Below, piece after piece: positions 50,365 through 60,172 of a stretch of DNA of 64,000 nucleotides. This stretch comes from Thermosipho melanesiensis BI429 (GTDB taxonomy: Bacteria > Thermotogota > Thermotogae > Thermotogales > Fervidobacteriaceae): NCBI RefSeq assembly GCF_000016905.1, contig NC_009616.1, positions 496,001-560,000 on the forward strand, in the 5' to 3' direction. Every line of letters begins with the position of its first letter. The stretch's first letter is position 1. Under the pieces are notes generated by a model that had not been told where the DNA came from, searched no databases, and saw nothing but the letters and a program-made list of their open reading frames with translations. Made by a program: the position numbers and the translations under genes.

Positions 50365-51384
50365 ATGACATTATTAGTCACAGGTTGTGCAGGATTTATA
50401 GGGAGTAATTTTGTATATTACTACCTTGAAAAATACAAAGATAGAAAAATAGTAGGACTTGACAAACTTACTTATGCAGGAAATCTTGAAAACCTTGGAA
50501 AATTAACAGTTGAGCAAAGAAAAAGATTTAAGTTTATAAAAGGCGATATAAACAACAAAGAATTGTTGGAATACATATTTGAAGAATATGAAATAGATGG
50601 AGTAATAAATTTTGCAGCAGAAAGTCATGTTGATAGGTCAATATATGATCCACAGATATTTTTAAAGACAAATATACTTGGGACACAGACACTTCTTGAT
50701 GTAGCAAAAAAATATTGGTATAGAGATGGAAAATGGAAAGAAGGAAAGAAATTTTTACAAGTATCAACAGATGAAGTATATGGTTCACTTGGGCCAACAG
50801 GTTACTTTACAGAGAAGACACCACTTGACCCGCACAGTCCATATTCAGCAAGCAAAGCATCAGCAGATTTAATTGTAAAAGCATACCATGATACATATAA
50901 AATGCCAATAAACATAACAAGATGTTCGAATAACTATGGGCCATATCAATTTCCAGAGAAATTGATACCATTAATGATATGGAACACGTTAAATCACAAA
51001 GAACTTCCAGTATATGGAGATGGGAGACAAATAAGAGACTGGTTGTATGTAAAAGACCATTGTAGAGCAATAGACATGGTATATGAGAAAGGGAAAGTTG
51101 GAGAAGTATATAACATAGGAGGGCATAATGAAAAAGAAAACATATACATAGTAAAAAAGATAATAGAGATATTAAGGAAAAAAACAGGAGATAAAGAGAT
51201 AAACGAAGGATTGATAAGACATGTCAAAGACAGGCCAGGGCATGATAGAAGGTATGGAATAGATCCAACAAAGATAAAAGAGGAACTTGGATGGGAACCA
51301 GAAATAATGTTTGATGAAGGGATAGAGCTGACAATAGAATGGTATTTAGAAAATATAGACTGGATGAAAAAGGTTATAAAATGA
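50365..51384 (+). CDS. rfbB: dTDP-glucose 4,6-dehydratase
   Basis: RfbB/RmlB turns dTDP-glucose into dTDP-4-keto-6-deoxy-glucose. The 339-aa SDR enzyme shows NAD-binding VTGCAGFIGSNFV, FAAESHVDRSI, STDEVYGSLG, and catalytic YSASKASADL. Its codons are more purine-rich (AGG, ATA, GGG) than neighbouring genes. It lacks rmlC and rmlD beside it, so rhamnose is not the likely end product here. Confidence 0.97.
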   Translation: MTLLVTGCAGFIGSNFVYYYLEKYKDRKIVGLDKLTYAGNLENLGKLTVEQRKRFKFIKGDINNKELLEYIFEEYEIDGVINFAAESHVDRSIYDPQIFLKTNILGTQTLLDVAKKYWYRDGKWKEGKKFLQVSTDEVYGSLGPTGYFTEKTPLDPHSPYSASKASADLIVKAYHDTYKMPINITRCSNNYGPYQFPEKLIPLMIWNTLNHKELPVYGDGRQIRDWLYVKDHCRAIDMVYEKGKVGEVYNIGGHNEKENIYIVKKIIEILRKKTGDKEINEGLIRHVKDRPGHDRRYGIDPTKIKEELGWEPEIMFDEGIELTIEWYLENIDWMKKVIK

Positions 51385-51427
51385 ACATTTAAATATTTAA
51401 GAAAAAAGGAAAAGAGGAGGACTTTTT

Positions 51428-54202
51428 ATGAATTTGAAATGGTATGAAGAGTTGAAAAATAAAAGTAAAACTGAGAAGTTAAATTTAGTATTAGATTTCT
51501 ATTATAATGGAAAACATAATAAAGCTTTATATATATTAAAAAATATGTTGAAAGATGAACCATACGACTTAGATGTTCTTTTCAATCTAGCTAATATATA
51601 CTACAGAAAAAAAAATTGGAAAAAGTTAAAAAAAGTAGCACTGAAATATTATAAAAAAGATAAAAACAATTGGGCTATCAATGATATGTTAGCAGATTTA
51701 TGGTTAGTAGAGGGAGATTTTGATAAAGCTATTCTTTCTTTAGAAGCTGCTTTGAAAAATGCTCCATCAGAGTATCTTAAAAACCTGAAAGAAAAACTAG
51801 AGATATTTAAATACAAAATAAAAAATGCTAAAAACAAGAAGAAAATAGCATTCATTTGTTTAGATGGTTTAGATAATTTTATAGATGATATTATTGTAGC
51901 CTTATCAGATGAGTATTGGAGTAGAAAATTTGTTATAAGTGATAAGTTAGAAATATATAAAGCCATAGACTGGGGAGATATAATATGGTTTGAGTGGGCA
52001 AACAACGTTGCTATTTTAGGAAGCAATTTTGAGGGATTATCAAACAAACCAGCAATTATCAGATTACATAGTTATGAGGCTTTAGGAGATTATCCAAAAA
52101 AAATTAATTGGAAAAATATAGATAAATTAATATTTGTATCAGAACATATTAAAGATATTCTAAAAATTCACATTCCAAATATAGAAAATATTGTTGATAT
52201 TGATATTATAAACAATGGAATAAATTTAGAAAACACAAAATTTTCTGAAAAAAATAAAGGTTTTAATATTGGTGTAGTAGCAAATATATCTCATAAAAAA
52301 AACCCATCGATGATGCTACAAATAATAAAAAAACTTGTTGAAATCGATTCTAAGTATAAATTGCATATAGCTGGTGAGCATTTAGAATTAAGATATATGA
52401 TATATTTCCAACATATGATAAAAGAAATGGGTTTAGAAAATAACATTATTTTTTATGGGTTTATAGAGGATATCAATGAGTGGTTGGAAGATAAGAATTA
52501 TATACTATCTACAAGCATTCATGAAGGCCACCCACTTAACATTATTGAAAGTATGGCAATGGGTATTAAACCTGTGATACATAATTATTTTGGTAGTAAA
52601 AAGCAATGGCCTAACGAATTGATTTTCAATACAATTGACGAAGCCGTTGATATAATTCTAGAAGAAGACTATGATTCAAGAAAGTATAGAACTTTCGTTG
52701 AGAAAAATTATGATTTTAAAAAGGAAATTTTAAGAATAAAAAATTTGATAAACACTTTGAATAAAGAAAGGAAAAATATAAAGGTTATTCAAAAAAAACT
52801 TATTAGTAGACCGGATTATTTAAAAAACAATGAATATCTTCTAAATTATTATTTAAATAAAAACGAGATAGAGAAGTATATAAAACTTGTTGAATATCTA
52901 TTAATTAACGGAAAGTTAGAATTAAAAAATAAAATTGATTATTTTTTGAGAAATTTATATTATAGAATGGAAAGTTATTCCAGATTTGAGTATTTGTCAG
53001 AAGAACCTTTCAAATATTTGGAGAATATAGGTTGGGAATATTTCGATAAATTCTATAAAGTATATTTTAATAATACAAAAACAAAAAATAATGATAAAGA
53101 TAAAATACACTTTTTATATATATTAAATGGATTAGATTATTTTCAAATTTTATTTAGATTTGTTTTTGAAAGCATAGTTAATAGTCCAAGAGAAAATATA
53201 GAATACCATGTTTTGAGTTTATTGGATGAAAAGTCTTTTAACAATGCTGATTTTGCAAGAAAAATACTAGAAAAGCACAAAATTGATTACTTTATACCAG
53301 AACCAACTGAAAAAATGGAATACCGCTTAAAGCAGTATTATGAATATATCTCAAAGATTAATCCAGATATTGCGTTTTTCCATTCTTTTTATTTTTCACC
53401 ATATGGAATATTAATATATCCATTATTGAAACAAACAGCAAAATTAATAGGGAGACACATAACTCAGGATATTGAACCATATTTTGATAAAAAATTGGAT
53501 TTTGTTTATACAGGTTTAAATGAGCCAAATATTCCAACAAAAAATATATTCTTTAGATTACCACCTGTAGATTCGAATATTATTAATAAAAATTTAGATA
53601 TTAAAAAACAATTGAAAATTCCTCGAAAAAACAAAGTGATAATTTCAATAGGTAGGCCTATAAAATATAAAAACAAAAAATATTGGGAGGTAATAAAAAA
53701 ACTTGCAGATGAAATAGAAGATATTACGTTTGTATTCTTTGGTCCAAAATATGATAATTATTTTAAAGAATTAATTCCGAAATCATACATTGAAAGCGGG
53801 AAAATAGCATTATTAGGTCCAGATTTAAATGCAAGATCTTATTTAAAAAGTTGCGATTATTATATAAACTCTGCCCCTAATGGTGGAGGAATATCGTTTA
53901 ATGAAGCATATTATGCGGAATTACCTATAATAACATTCATTAAAGATCTTGATCCCAGAAAAAAAACAATTGAAACACGAGTAAACTATCTGCCGGCAAT
54001 GTTTTATCATGACGCATTCAAAATTTTTCCACATTTGGGCGATTATCATGGATTTTATGAATTTGCAAAAAGAATAATCATGGATGAAGAATTTAAAAAT
54101 TTTATACAATCAAAACGAAAAATTGATAAAAATTATTTAGAATATAAAAATTTTGTTCAGGAATTTGAAGATTATATTTTAAAGCTATTAAGATTAAAAT
54201 AG
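51428..54202 (+). CDS. TPR protein with two glycosyltransferase domains
   Basis: A 924-aa protein. Residues 1-130: TPR-like helical repeats (YNGKHNKALYILKNMLKDEP and similar). Residues about 138-450: GT4-like glycosyltransferase, with EX7E-type SIHEGHPLNIIESMAMG near 361. Residues about 560-920: a second GT-B-like unit, starting HFLYILNGLDYFQIL and with NGGGISFNEAYYAELP near 817. It converges with flagellin across a terminator. This fits a protein-glycosylating enzyme acting on flagellin, an inference from context. Confidence 0.82.
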   Translation: MNLKWYEELKNKSKTEKLNLVLDFYYNGKHNKALYILKNMLKDEPYDLDVLFNLANIYYRKKNWKKLKKVALKYYKKDKNNWAINDMLADLWLVEGDFDKAILSLEAALKNAPSEYLKNLKEKLEIFKYKIKNAKNKKKIAFICLDGLDNFIDDIIVALSDEYWSRKFVISDKLEIYKAIDWGDIIWFEWANNVAILGSNFEGLSNKPAIIRLHSYEALGDYPKKINWKNIDKLIFVSEHIKDILKIHIPNIENIVDIDIINNGINLENTKFSEKNKGFNIGVVANISHKKNPSMMLQIIKKLVEIDSKYKLHIAGEHLELRYMIYFQHMIKEMGLENNIIFYGFIEDINEWLEDKNYILSTSIHEGHPLNIIESMAMGIKPVIHNYFGSKKQWPNELIFNTIDEAVDIILEEDYDSRKYRTFVEKNYDFKKEILRIKNLINTLNKERKNIKVIQKKLISRPDYLKNNEYLLNYYLNKNEIEKYIKLVEYLLINGKLELKNKIDYFLRNLYYRMESYSRFEYLSEEPFKYLENIGWEYFDKFYKVYFNNTKTKNNDKDKIHFLYILNGLDYFQILFRFVFESIVNSPRENIEYHVLSLLDEKSFNNADFARKILEKHKIDYFIPEPTEKMEYRLKQYYEYISKINPDIAFFHSFYFSPYGILIYPLLKQTAKLIGRHITQDIEPYFDKKLDFVYTGLNEPNIPTKNIFFRLPPVDSNIINKNLDIKKQLKIPRKNKVIISIGRPIKYKNKKYWEVIKKLADEIEDITFVFFGPKYDNYFKELIPKSYIESGKIALLGPDLNARSYLKSCDYYINSAPNGGGISFNEAYYAELPIITFIKDLDPRKKTIETRVNYLPAMFYHDAFKIFPHLGDYHGFYEFAKRIIMDEEFKNFIQSKRKIDKNYLEYKNFVQEFEDYILKLLRLK

Positions 54203-54215
54203 GTTGCATTAAATT

Positions 54216-54246
54216 AATAAAGTGGGCCGTTTTGGCCCACTTTATT
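54216..54246. terminator. Bidirectional terminator between glycosyltransferase and flagellin
   Basis: A perfect 13-bp stem (AATAAAGTGGGCC / GGCCCACTTTATT) with GTTTT loop between converging genes. A-rich and T-rich flanks serve both strands. It begins in the flagellin stop codon region. Confidence 0.93.
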
Positions 54247-55405
54247 ATCTCAAGAGTTGTAATACATTTTGTGGTTGCGCATTAGCCTGTGCAAGCATCC
54301 CCATACTGCTTTGTAAGAGTATTTGCTGCTTTGTAAACTCCATCATCTCTTTTGCCATGTCTGCATCTCTTACACGGCTTTCTGCTGCTGTCAAGTTCTC
54401 TGCCGCTACTCCTAAGTTCGATATTGTGTGTTCCAACCTGTTTTGTACCGCACCAAGTGCTGCCCTTTGTGAACTTACTTTGTGAATCGCTGCGTCTACT
54501 ACCATTATTGCCCTTTCTGCCGCATCTTGTGTCGTTACATCAAGTGATGTTGTTGTTATTCCTAATGCCCCTGCACTCATATCATCTATTCCTGTAAGCA
54601 TATTATGTCCTTCGTTTGAACCTATTTGGAATATCAATTGATTTGCCGCTGTATTTATCGCTTCAACCCTTGCTACCGCACTATCTACTACTTCTCCACT
54701 TGGTAATGCCCCTCCAAAATCGGCAAAATTAACATCAAAAACCGTAGTATCCCAAGTAATACTTACTCCACCAATTGTCGCTTCCCCATTTGTATAAGTT
54801 GTTGTTACACTGTTCGATCCACCTGCTGTAAAGAGAGTAACTTTTACTTCTAAAGTTGTATCTGTATTAAACTGACCAACTTCTACTATATATGTCCCTT
54901 CTGTTACTGTTCCTGCTGCTGATGCATTTATAGCTATATTACCACCTGTAACCACCTTAATATCTTCCGTTGACCTGAAGCTTTCGAGTTTACCATCAAG
55001 CAATTTTTTGGTATTAAATTCTGTTGTTCTTGCAATTCTGTCAATTTCTTCTCTTAATTGGTCAAGTTCTGCTTGAATTTGATTCCTATCAACATCTGTA
55101 TTTGTGTCTGAGGATGCTTGAACTGCTAATTCTCTCATTCTTTGTAAAATAGAATGTACTTCTGTTAACGCCCCTTCTGCTGTTTGAATCAATGAAATAG
55201 CATCTTGTGAGTTCTTTATTGCCATGTTAATACCCTTAATTTGTCCTCTCATCTTTTCACTTATTGCAAGACCCGCTGCATCGTCTCCTGCTCTATTAAT
55301 CCTAAGACCTGAAGAAAGTCTTTCTAATGTCTTTGACATGGACATGTTTGTTTGTCCTATACTTCTCCACGCATTTAATGCACTTATGTTATGATTTATC
55401 CTCAT
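54245..55405 (-). CDS. fliC: Flagellin
   Basis: The filament protein, 386 aa. Conserved ends: N-terminal MRINHNISALNAWRSIGQTN and RLSSGLRINRAGDDAAGLAI; C-terminal FTKQQILLQSSMGMLAQANA and PQNVLQLLR. The central surface domain (about 150-270) is small and rich in Ser, Thr and Gly, offering many O-glycosylation sites. It is expressed from a sigma-28 promoter at 55460-55486 and lies between two glycosyltransferase genes. No chaperone or fliW/csrA is adjacent. Confidence 0.98.
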   Translation of the reverse strand: MRINHNISALNAWRSIGQTNMSMSKTLERLSSGLRINRAGDDAAGLAISEKMRGQIKGINMAIKNSQDAISLIQTAEGALTEVHSILQRMRELAVQASSDTNTDVDRNQIQAELDQLREEIDRIARTTEFNTKKLLDGKLESFRSTEDIKVVTGGNIAINASAAGTVTEGTYIVEVGQFNTDTTLEVKVTLFTAGGSNSVTTTYTNGEATIGGVSITWDTTVFDVNFADFGGALPSGEVVDSAVARVEAINTAANQLIFQIGSNEGHNMLTGIDDMSAGALGITTTSLDVTTQDAAERAIMVVDAAIHKVSSQRAALGAVQNRLEHTISNLGVAAENLTAAESRVRDADMAKEMMEFTKQQILLQSSMGMLAQANAQPQNVLQLLR

Positions 55406-55459
55406 ACCTTACCCACCTCCGTGTGTGTTTTTTTATGTCCAAGGCACTCCGCAATTATA

Positions 55460-55486
55460 TTATCGGATTGTTTTAGAAAAATTTTA
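55460..55486 (-). promoter_or_regulatory. Sigma-28 (FliA) promoter of flagellin
   Basis: Minus strand: TAAA (55486-55483), 15-nt spacer, TCCGATAA (55467-55460). This matches TAAA-N15-GCCGATAA at all but one base. It overlaps the stop codon of the upstream TPR glycosyltransferase gene. Confidence 0.9.
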
Positions 55487-58057
55487 ATATCTTTCAAAAA
55501 TTATTGTTCTAAAGTAATTCTGTGGAACAATTTCAACTACTCTATATCCTAAAAATTCAAAATCTTTTATTATTTGACTTGTTGTTTTAATTATACGAAT
55601 TTCAGGGTTATACCATACTATATCATCTTTATCTTCAAAATCAGGTTGAAGATAAATAAATGCACCTTTTTCAACATTTGATGGTATAGTCAAATCTGGA
55701 TATTGGTTTAAAAAAGTAATCCCAAATATTGTAGTACTTTCTTCATCTTCTAATATAGAAAACTCATCTAAAAGACTTTTTGGAACCTTTTCATCCAAAA
55801 ACCTAATTTTTTTGTCTTTCAATCTAGTAATAATCTCAGTTAAATAATCTTTATCTATATCAAATGGCCAATTCTTAACTGATTTTTTCCTTCTTTCTTT
55901 TGCAATTTTTATTGATTCATTTGTGGGATACGGATATGCATAAAGGAATTTTTTAGATTTTTTCCACATTCTAATGGGATTAATTACTCCAAAACCAGAA
56001 AATCTCTCAGATATATTTTTACACCAAACTATTTCATCTGTTTCACTTCCAAAATTTGGATTGGAATTTAAATACAATCCATCATATTCATATTTTCCAA
56101 ATGAAAGATCTCCTATTTTTGGATTTTCCTCACAGGCTTTCACGTGAAGTAAATAAGCCCTTTTGTAATTTCCTTTTTCTTCAAATATTTTTGCAAACCT
56201 ATAGTAATAAAACGGAAAATCTTTTATATTCTGAATATTGGATAGTAATCTTTCTTTTCTTTTTAAATTTTCTGTATTCAATGCTGCAACGTACTTGGCA
56301 TAATCAGAATCTGATATTAAATTTAAATAGGAAAGCTCCTTTTTCTCTGCTTTCATTTCATAAATAAGTTCTTTTAACTTACCATAGTAATTTAAAAGCT
56401 CTTCAAAAGTTCCATCAATCTCTTTATCAAGTTTTGTTTTTAAGTCGTCTAAAACCGGCTTTATAAACACTGAAATAAATTGGTTTAATTCTATGGCTTT
56501 CTTGTAAGATGATATTGCTGCATTGAAATTTCCTAACTTTAAATAAGTATCACCTATTAAAGATAATATTATTCCTCGATTCTCCCCTTCGAATTTTTTT
56601 CTTAAATTTGCAAGGATTTTAAGAAGCCTTTCTTTATTTTCAGAAAAATGTTTGAATAAAAACAAAACCTCTTTTATGGAGTTTATATCTTCTTCTAAAT
56701 CTTTAAAGGCAAAATCTATTAGATAATCTTTGTTTTCATTCAATCTTTTCATAACAAACTTTTGAAAACGTGTTTCTACGAAATCTTCTATTCCCTCTAT
56801 AACTATCTTATTATCTAAAAATAGATATATTACATTCCAAATATCAATTTTAATGTTATTTTCTTTCATATAATCTAATAAAAACTCAACCGTTGATTTT
56901 ATATCCTTAAGAAACTTAATATCATCAACTTCACTTAAATGTTTAAATATTGTTTTAAGGAATTTCTTAATATTTTCACCTGTTTTAGGGGCAATTTTAC
57001 ACACATTTTTGATGTGATATTTGAAATCTTCCGCATTTCTTTTTAGAATACTATACTTTGCCATAATCGTATGTGCTGCAGCTTTATATTTAAACCCTAC
57101 TACAGTCCATTCAAATTTTTCAGGATTTTTTTCCGCATATTCGAGCTTTTCTAAAAATTGTTTTGCATATTTATATTGATTTTCCAAATCTTCTTTTTTC
57201 TCATACAAAGCCATTAAACCAAAGTATGGATCAGGATAATCCGGTGAAACATTTATAGCTCTTTCAAAAATCATTTGCGAAAATTCAAAAAGACCTTTAT
57301 TTAAAATATCTAAACCAAATAAAAAGAGAAATTCCAAACCAATTGCAGGAATTTTTTGTATTTTGTTTATTTCGTTTAACGTTTTTAAACCAACTTCGTG
57401 CTTTCGGTGTTTGTATTTTGATATTGATTCAGTTTTGTAAAGCTGCACAAGATAGTAAATTCTTTCAATAGGATTTATATTTTTATTTTCAAGATGTCTT
57501 AATATTAAATTTCTTGTTCTGTTATACTTTTTCTCTCGTAACTTTCTTGTCCAAATATAACCATAATGATAAATAGTAAATGGAGCGTGTACCACTTCCC
57601 CTTTGTATACCGCTTGGTTATGTACAATGTTCTTATATTTTACCGTACCATTTCTAAAAACCCGAGGCGTAGTGGCAATTTCTGTTTTTTTCAAATCCCA
57701 ATCTAAGTAACTTAGTGTAGGAAGATATACCGTATTAATTTCCTCAGGAAGATTTTGCAGAAATCTTCTTATACCTTTAAAATCTTCTTTTACTTCTTCA
57801 TCAGCATCTAGAATTATTACCCATTCACAAGTGGGGTACCTTAACGAATTGTTTCTTGCCTCTGAAAAATCTCCTTTCCATGGGTGAAAATATAGTTTAT
57901 CAGTATACTCTTTAACTATTTTTGGAGTTTTATCTGTGGAGCCTGTGTCAACAACAACAATTTCATCTACTATATCTTTTATACTTTCTAACAATCTCCT
58001 TATGTTATGTTCCTCATTCTTAACTATCATAGCAACAGATAAAAGACATTTCCCCAT
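55484..58057 (-). CDS. TPR glycosyltransferase family 2 protein
   Basis: An 857-aa protein. Residues 1-235: GT2 domain with SVAMIVKNEEHNI, VVVDTGSTDKT and the DxD metal motif (D84-x-D86). Residues about 240-600: helical TPR-like repeats (for example YPDPYFGLMALYEKKEDLEN). The last 200 residues (from about 650) are an unknown domain. Located upstream of flagellin on the same strand; probably a protein glycosyltransferase. It follows dnaB-coaD closely, so part of its expression may come from that operon. Confidence 0.85.
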   Translation of the reverse strand: MGKCLLSVAMIVKNEEHNIRRLLESIKDIVDEIVVVDTGSTDKTPKIVKEYTDKLYFHPWKGDFSEARNNSLRYPTCEWVIILDADEEVKEDFKGIRRFLQNLPEEINTVYLPTLSYLDWDLKKTEIATTPRVFRNGTVKYKNIVHNQAVYKGEVVHAPFTIYHYGYIWTRKLREKKYNRTRNLILRHLENKNINPIERIYYLVQLYKTESISKYKHRKHEVGLKTLNEINKIQKIPAIGLEFLFLFGLDILNKGLFEFSQMIFERAINVSPDYPDPYFGLMALYEKKEDLENQYKYAKQFLEKLEYAEKNPEKFEWTVVGFKYKAAAHTIMAKYSILKRNAEDFKYHIKNVCKIAPKTGENIKKFLKTIFKHLSEVDDIKFLKDIKSTVEFLLDYMKENNIKIDIWNVIYLFLDNKIVIEGIEDFVETRFQKFVMKRLNENKDYLIDFAFKDLEEDINSIKEVLFLFKHFSENKERLLKILANLRKKFEGENRGIILSLIGDTYLKLGNFNAAISSYKKAIELNQFISVFIKPVLDDLKTKLDKEIDGTFEELLNYYGKLKELIYEMKAEKKELSYLNLISDSDYAKYVAALNTENLKRKERLLSNIQNIKDFPFYYYRFAKIFEEKGNYKRAYLLHVKACEENPKIGDLSFGKYEYDGLYLNSNPNFGSETDEIVWCKNISERFSGFGVINPIRMWKKSKKFLYAYPYPTNESIKIAKERRKKSVKNWPFDIDKDYLTEIITRLKDKKIRFLDEKVPKSLLDEFSILEDEESTTIFGITFLNQYPDLTIPSNVEKGAFIYLQPDFEDKDDIVWYNPEIRIIKTTSQIIKDFEFLGYRVVEIVPQNYFRTIIFERY

Positions 58058-58061
58058 ATTT

Positions 58062-58544
<483 letters not shown>

Positions 58545-59882
58545 TTAACCTCCATGTGCTAAATCTATGTTGTAAAATGCGGTGTATTTTGGATCAAAAG
58601 AAAGTTTTACAGTACCTATTGGTCCATTTCTTTGTTTTCCTATTAAAACCTCTGTAATATGAGGTTCCGTTGTTTTTTCTTTTTTGTAATATTCTTCCCT
58701 GTACAAAAATAGCACCATATCCGCATCCTGCTCAATTGAACCTGACTCTCTTAAATCACTTAATCTCGGTCTTTTATCTTCCCTTTGCTCTACTGCACGA
58801 GACAGCTGTGATAATGCAACTATCACTATATTTAATTCCCTTGCAAGAAGCTTTAAAGAACGGGAAATTTCAGATATTTCTTGTTGTCTATTTTCCCTAT
58901 ACGATTTTGTACTCATTAATTGCAAATAATCAACAAATATAACCTCAACTCCGTACTCCTTTTTCATCCTCCTTGCTTTTGCCCTCAATGACCTTGGATC
59001 AAGATTAGCTTCATCATCTACTATTATATTCGCTTTGTATAACCTATCTGTTGCAACTAAAAGCCTTTGCCACTCCTCGTCTGAAATATTTCCCCTCCTG
59101 ATTTTCTGTAATTCAATGAATGCTTCCATGCCCAACAATCTTTGAGCAAGTTGCTCTTTGCTCATTTCCAAACTAAAAATACCCACAGGTATATTTGCCT
59201 CAATTGCCATGTTCCTGGCAATATTAAGTGCAAAAGCAGTTTTTCCAACACTTGGCCGTGCAGCTAGGATAATAAGGTCTGATTTATGAAAACCTGATGT
59301 CATCTCGTCCAATATTGTATATCCAGTCGGAATTCCTGTAACTGGCTTTAAAGTTCCAGATTTGTTCTTTTCTCTCAAACTTTCAATGTTTTCAAAAACT
59401 TGGTGCAGAATGGTATTCATTGGAAGGTATGTTTTGGAGGTTTTAGATTCCGCAATTTCAAAAATTAACCTTTCTGCATCGTCTAAAATATCATCTACAT
59501 CTCTATCGGAAGTTGCATCTTCCACTACTTTAGAAGCCGCTGATATCAAAGCTCTTAAAATTGATTTATCTCGCACTATTTGTGCATAAGTTTCAACATG
59601 TGCGGAAGTAGGAACAATATCAGCAAGTTGTGCTACATAGAGTTCCCCACCGACAAATTCAAGCTTTCCTTTTGTTCTTAACCTATCACAAATTGATATC
59701 AAATCAATGGGAATGCCCTCATCATAAAGCTCTTCTATGACCTTGAATATTTCAACATTTTTTGGATCATAAAAATCCCTGGAAGATACTATGGGAACTA
59801 TCGCTTCCACTGTTTCTGGATTTATTAAAATACTTCCAATCACAGCTCGTTCGGCCTCTATATTGTGCGGAGAATTTCTCAT
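58545..59882 (-). CDS. dnaB: Replicative DNA helicase DnaB
   Basis: The replication-fork helicase, 445 aa. Start is ATG 59882 (MRNSPHNIEAERAVIGSILI) behind GGGAGG. N-domain, linker, then RecA-like ATPase with Walker A AARPSVGKTAFALN, VEVIFVDYLQLM, and LSDLRESGSIEQDADMVLFL. No intein. Its promoter and the terminator of a possible small RNA lie just upstream. Confidence 0.98.
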   Translation of the reverse strand: MRNSPHNIEAERAVIGSILINPETVEAIVPIVSSRDFYDPKNVEIFKVIEELYDEGIPIDLISICDRLRTKGKLEFVGGELYVAQLADIVPTSAHVETYAQIVRDKSILRALISAASKVVEDATSDRDVDDILDDAERLIFEIAESKTSKTYLPMNTILHQVFENIESLREKNKSGTLKPVTGIPTGYTILDEMTSGFHKSDLIILAARPSVGKTAFALNIARNMAIEANIPVGIFSLEMSKEQLAQRLLGMEAFIELQKIRRGNISDEEWQRLLVATDRLYKANIIVDDEANLDPRSLRAKARRMKKEYGVEVIFVDYLQLMSTKSYRENRQQEISEISRSLKLLARELNIVIVALSQLSRAVEQREDKRPRLSDLRESGSIEQDADMVLFLYREEYYKKEKTTEPHITEVLIGKQRNGPIGTVKLSFDPKYTAFYNIDLAHGG

Positions 59883-59901
59883 ATAATTCCTCCCTTTTAA
59901 G

Positions 59902-59910
59902 ATTATACCA
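59902..59910 (-). promoter_or_regulatory. Extended -10 promoter of dnaB
   Basis: Minus strand TGGTATAAT (TG-n-TATAAT), 20 nt upstream of the dnaB ATG, within the T-rich sequence following the hairpin at 59921-59943. -35 is weak. Confidence 0.65.
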
Positions 59911-59911
59911 C

Positions 59912-59992
59912 AAAAACAAAGCCCCAGATGTAATATCTGGGGCCTATTTCTTGGAAAACTGGTTCCAAGGGGGGATAGGGGGTCGCTGCTCG
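59912..59992 (-). ncRNA. Candidate small RNA upstream of dnaB
   Basis: A promoter-like TTGAGA-N17-TAACCT (60027-59999) could start a transcript near 59992. It runs through a GC-rich, C-rich segment, a nested hairpin (7-bp stem 59950-59956 / 59963-59969 inside CCTAT/ATAGG), and a strong terminator hairpin (59921-59929 / 59935-59943, GCCCCAGAT / ATCTGGGGC) followed by a T-rich tract. About 80 nt in all, with no obvious reading frame. It could also be an untranslated leader-type element. I know no family match. Confidence 0.4.
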
Positions 59993-60172
59993 TTATAAAG
60001 GTTAGCATATGTTTTGTTACATCTCAATACATGTGAAAAAAAGATTAAGTTAAGAAAGTTAAAATTTGTTAATTATTTGGAATATGAAAACTTATTTATT
60101 TTTGCTAGCTAATTATCATTATTTCCACTTTTTGAAAAATTTCTCTGTTAATAGCAAAAAAATAATGAAAAA

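Noticed and set aside
47662-51384. dTDP-L-rhamnose pathway
   Set aside because: Only rfbA and rfbB are present; rmlC and rmlD are missing, and an aminotransferase and formyltransferase take their place.
59883-60008. Upstream extension of DnaB to residue 487
   Set aside because: The extension crosses a promoter and a terminator hairpin and has no family similarity; the ATG at 59882 has a good Shine-Dalgarno and the canonical DnaB N-terminus.
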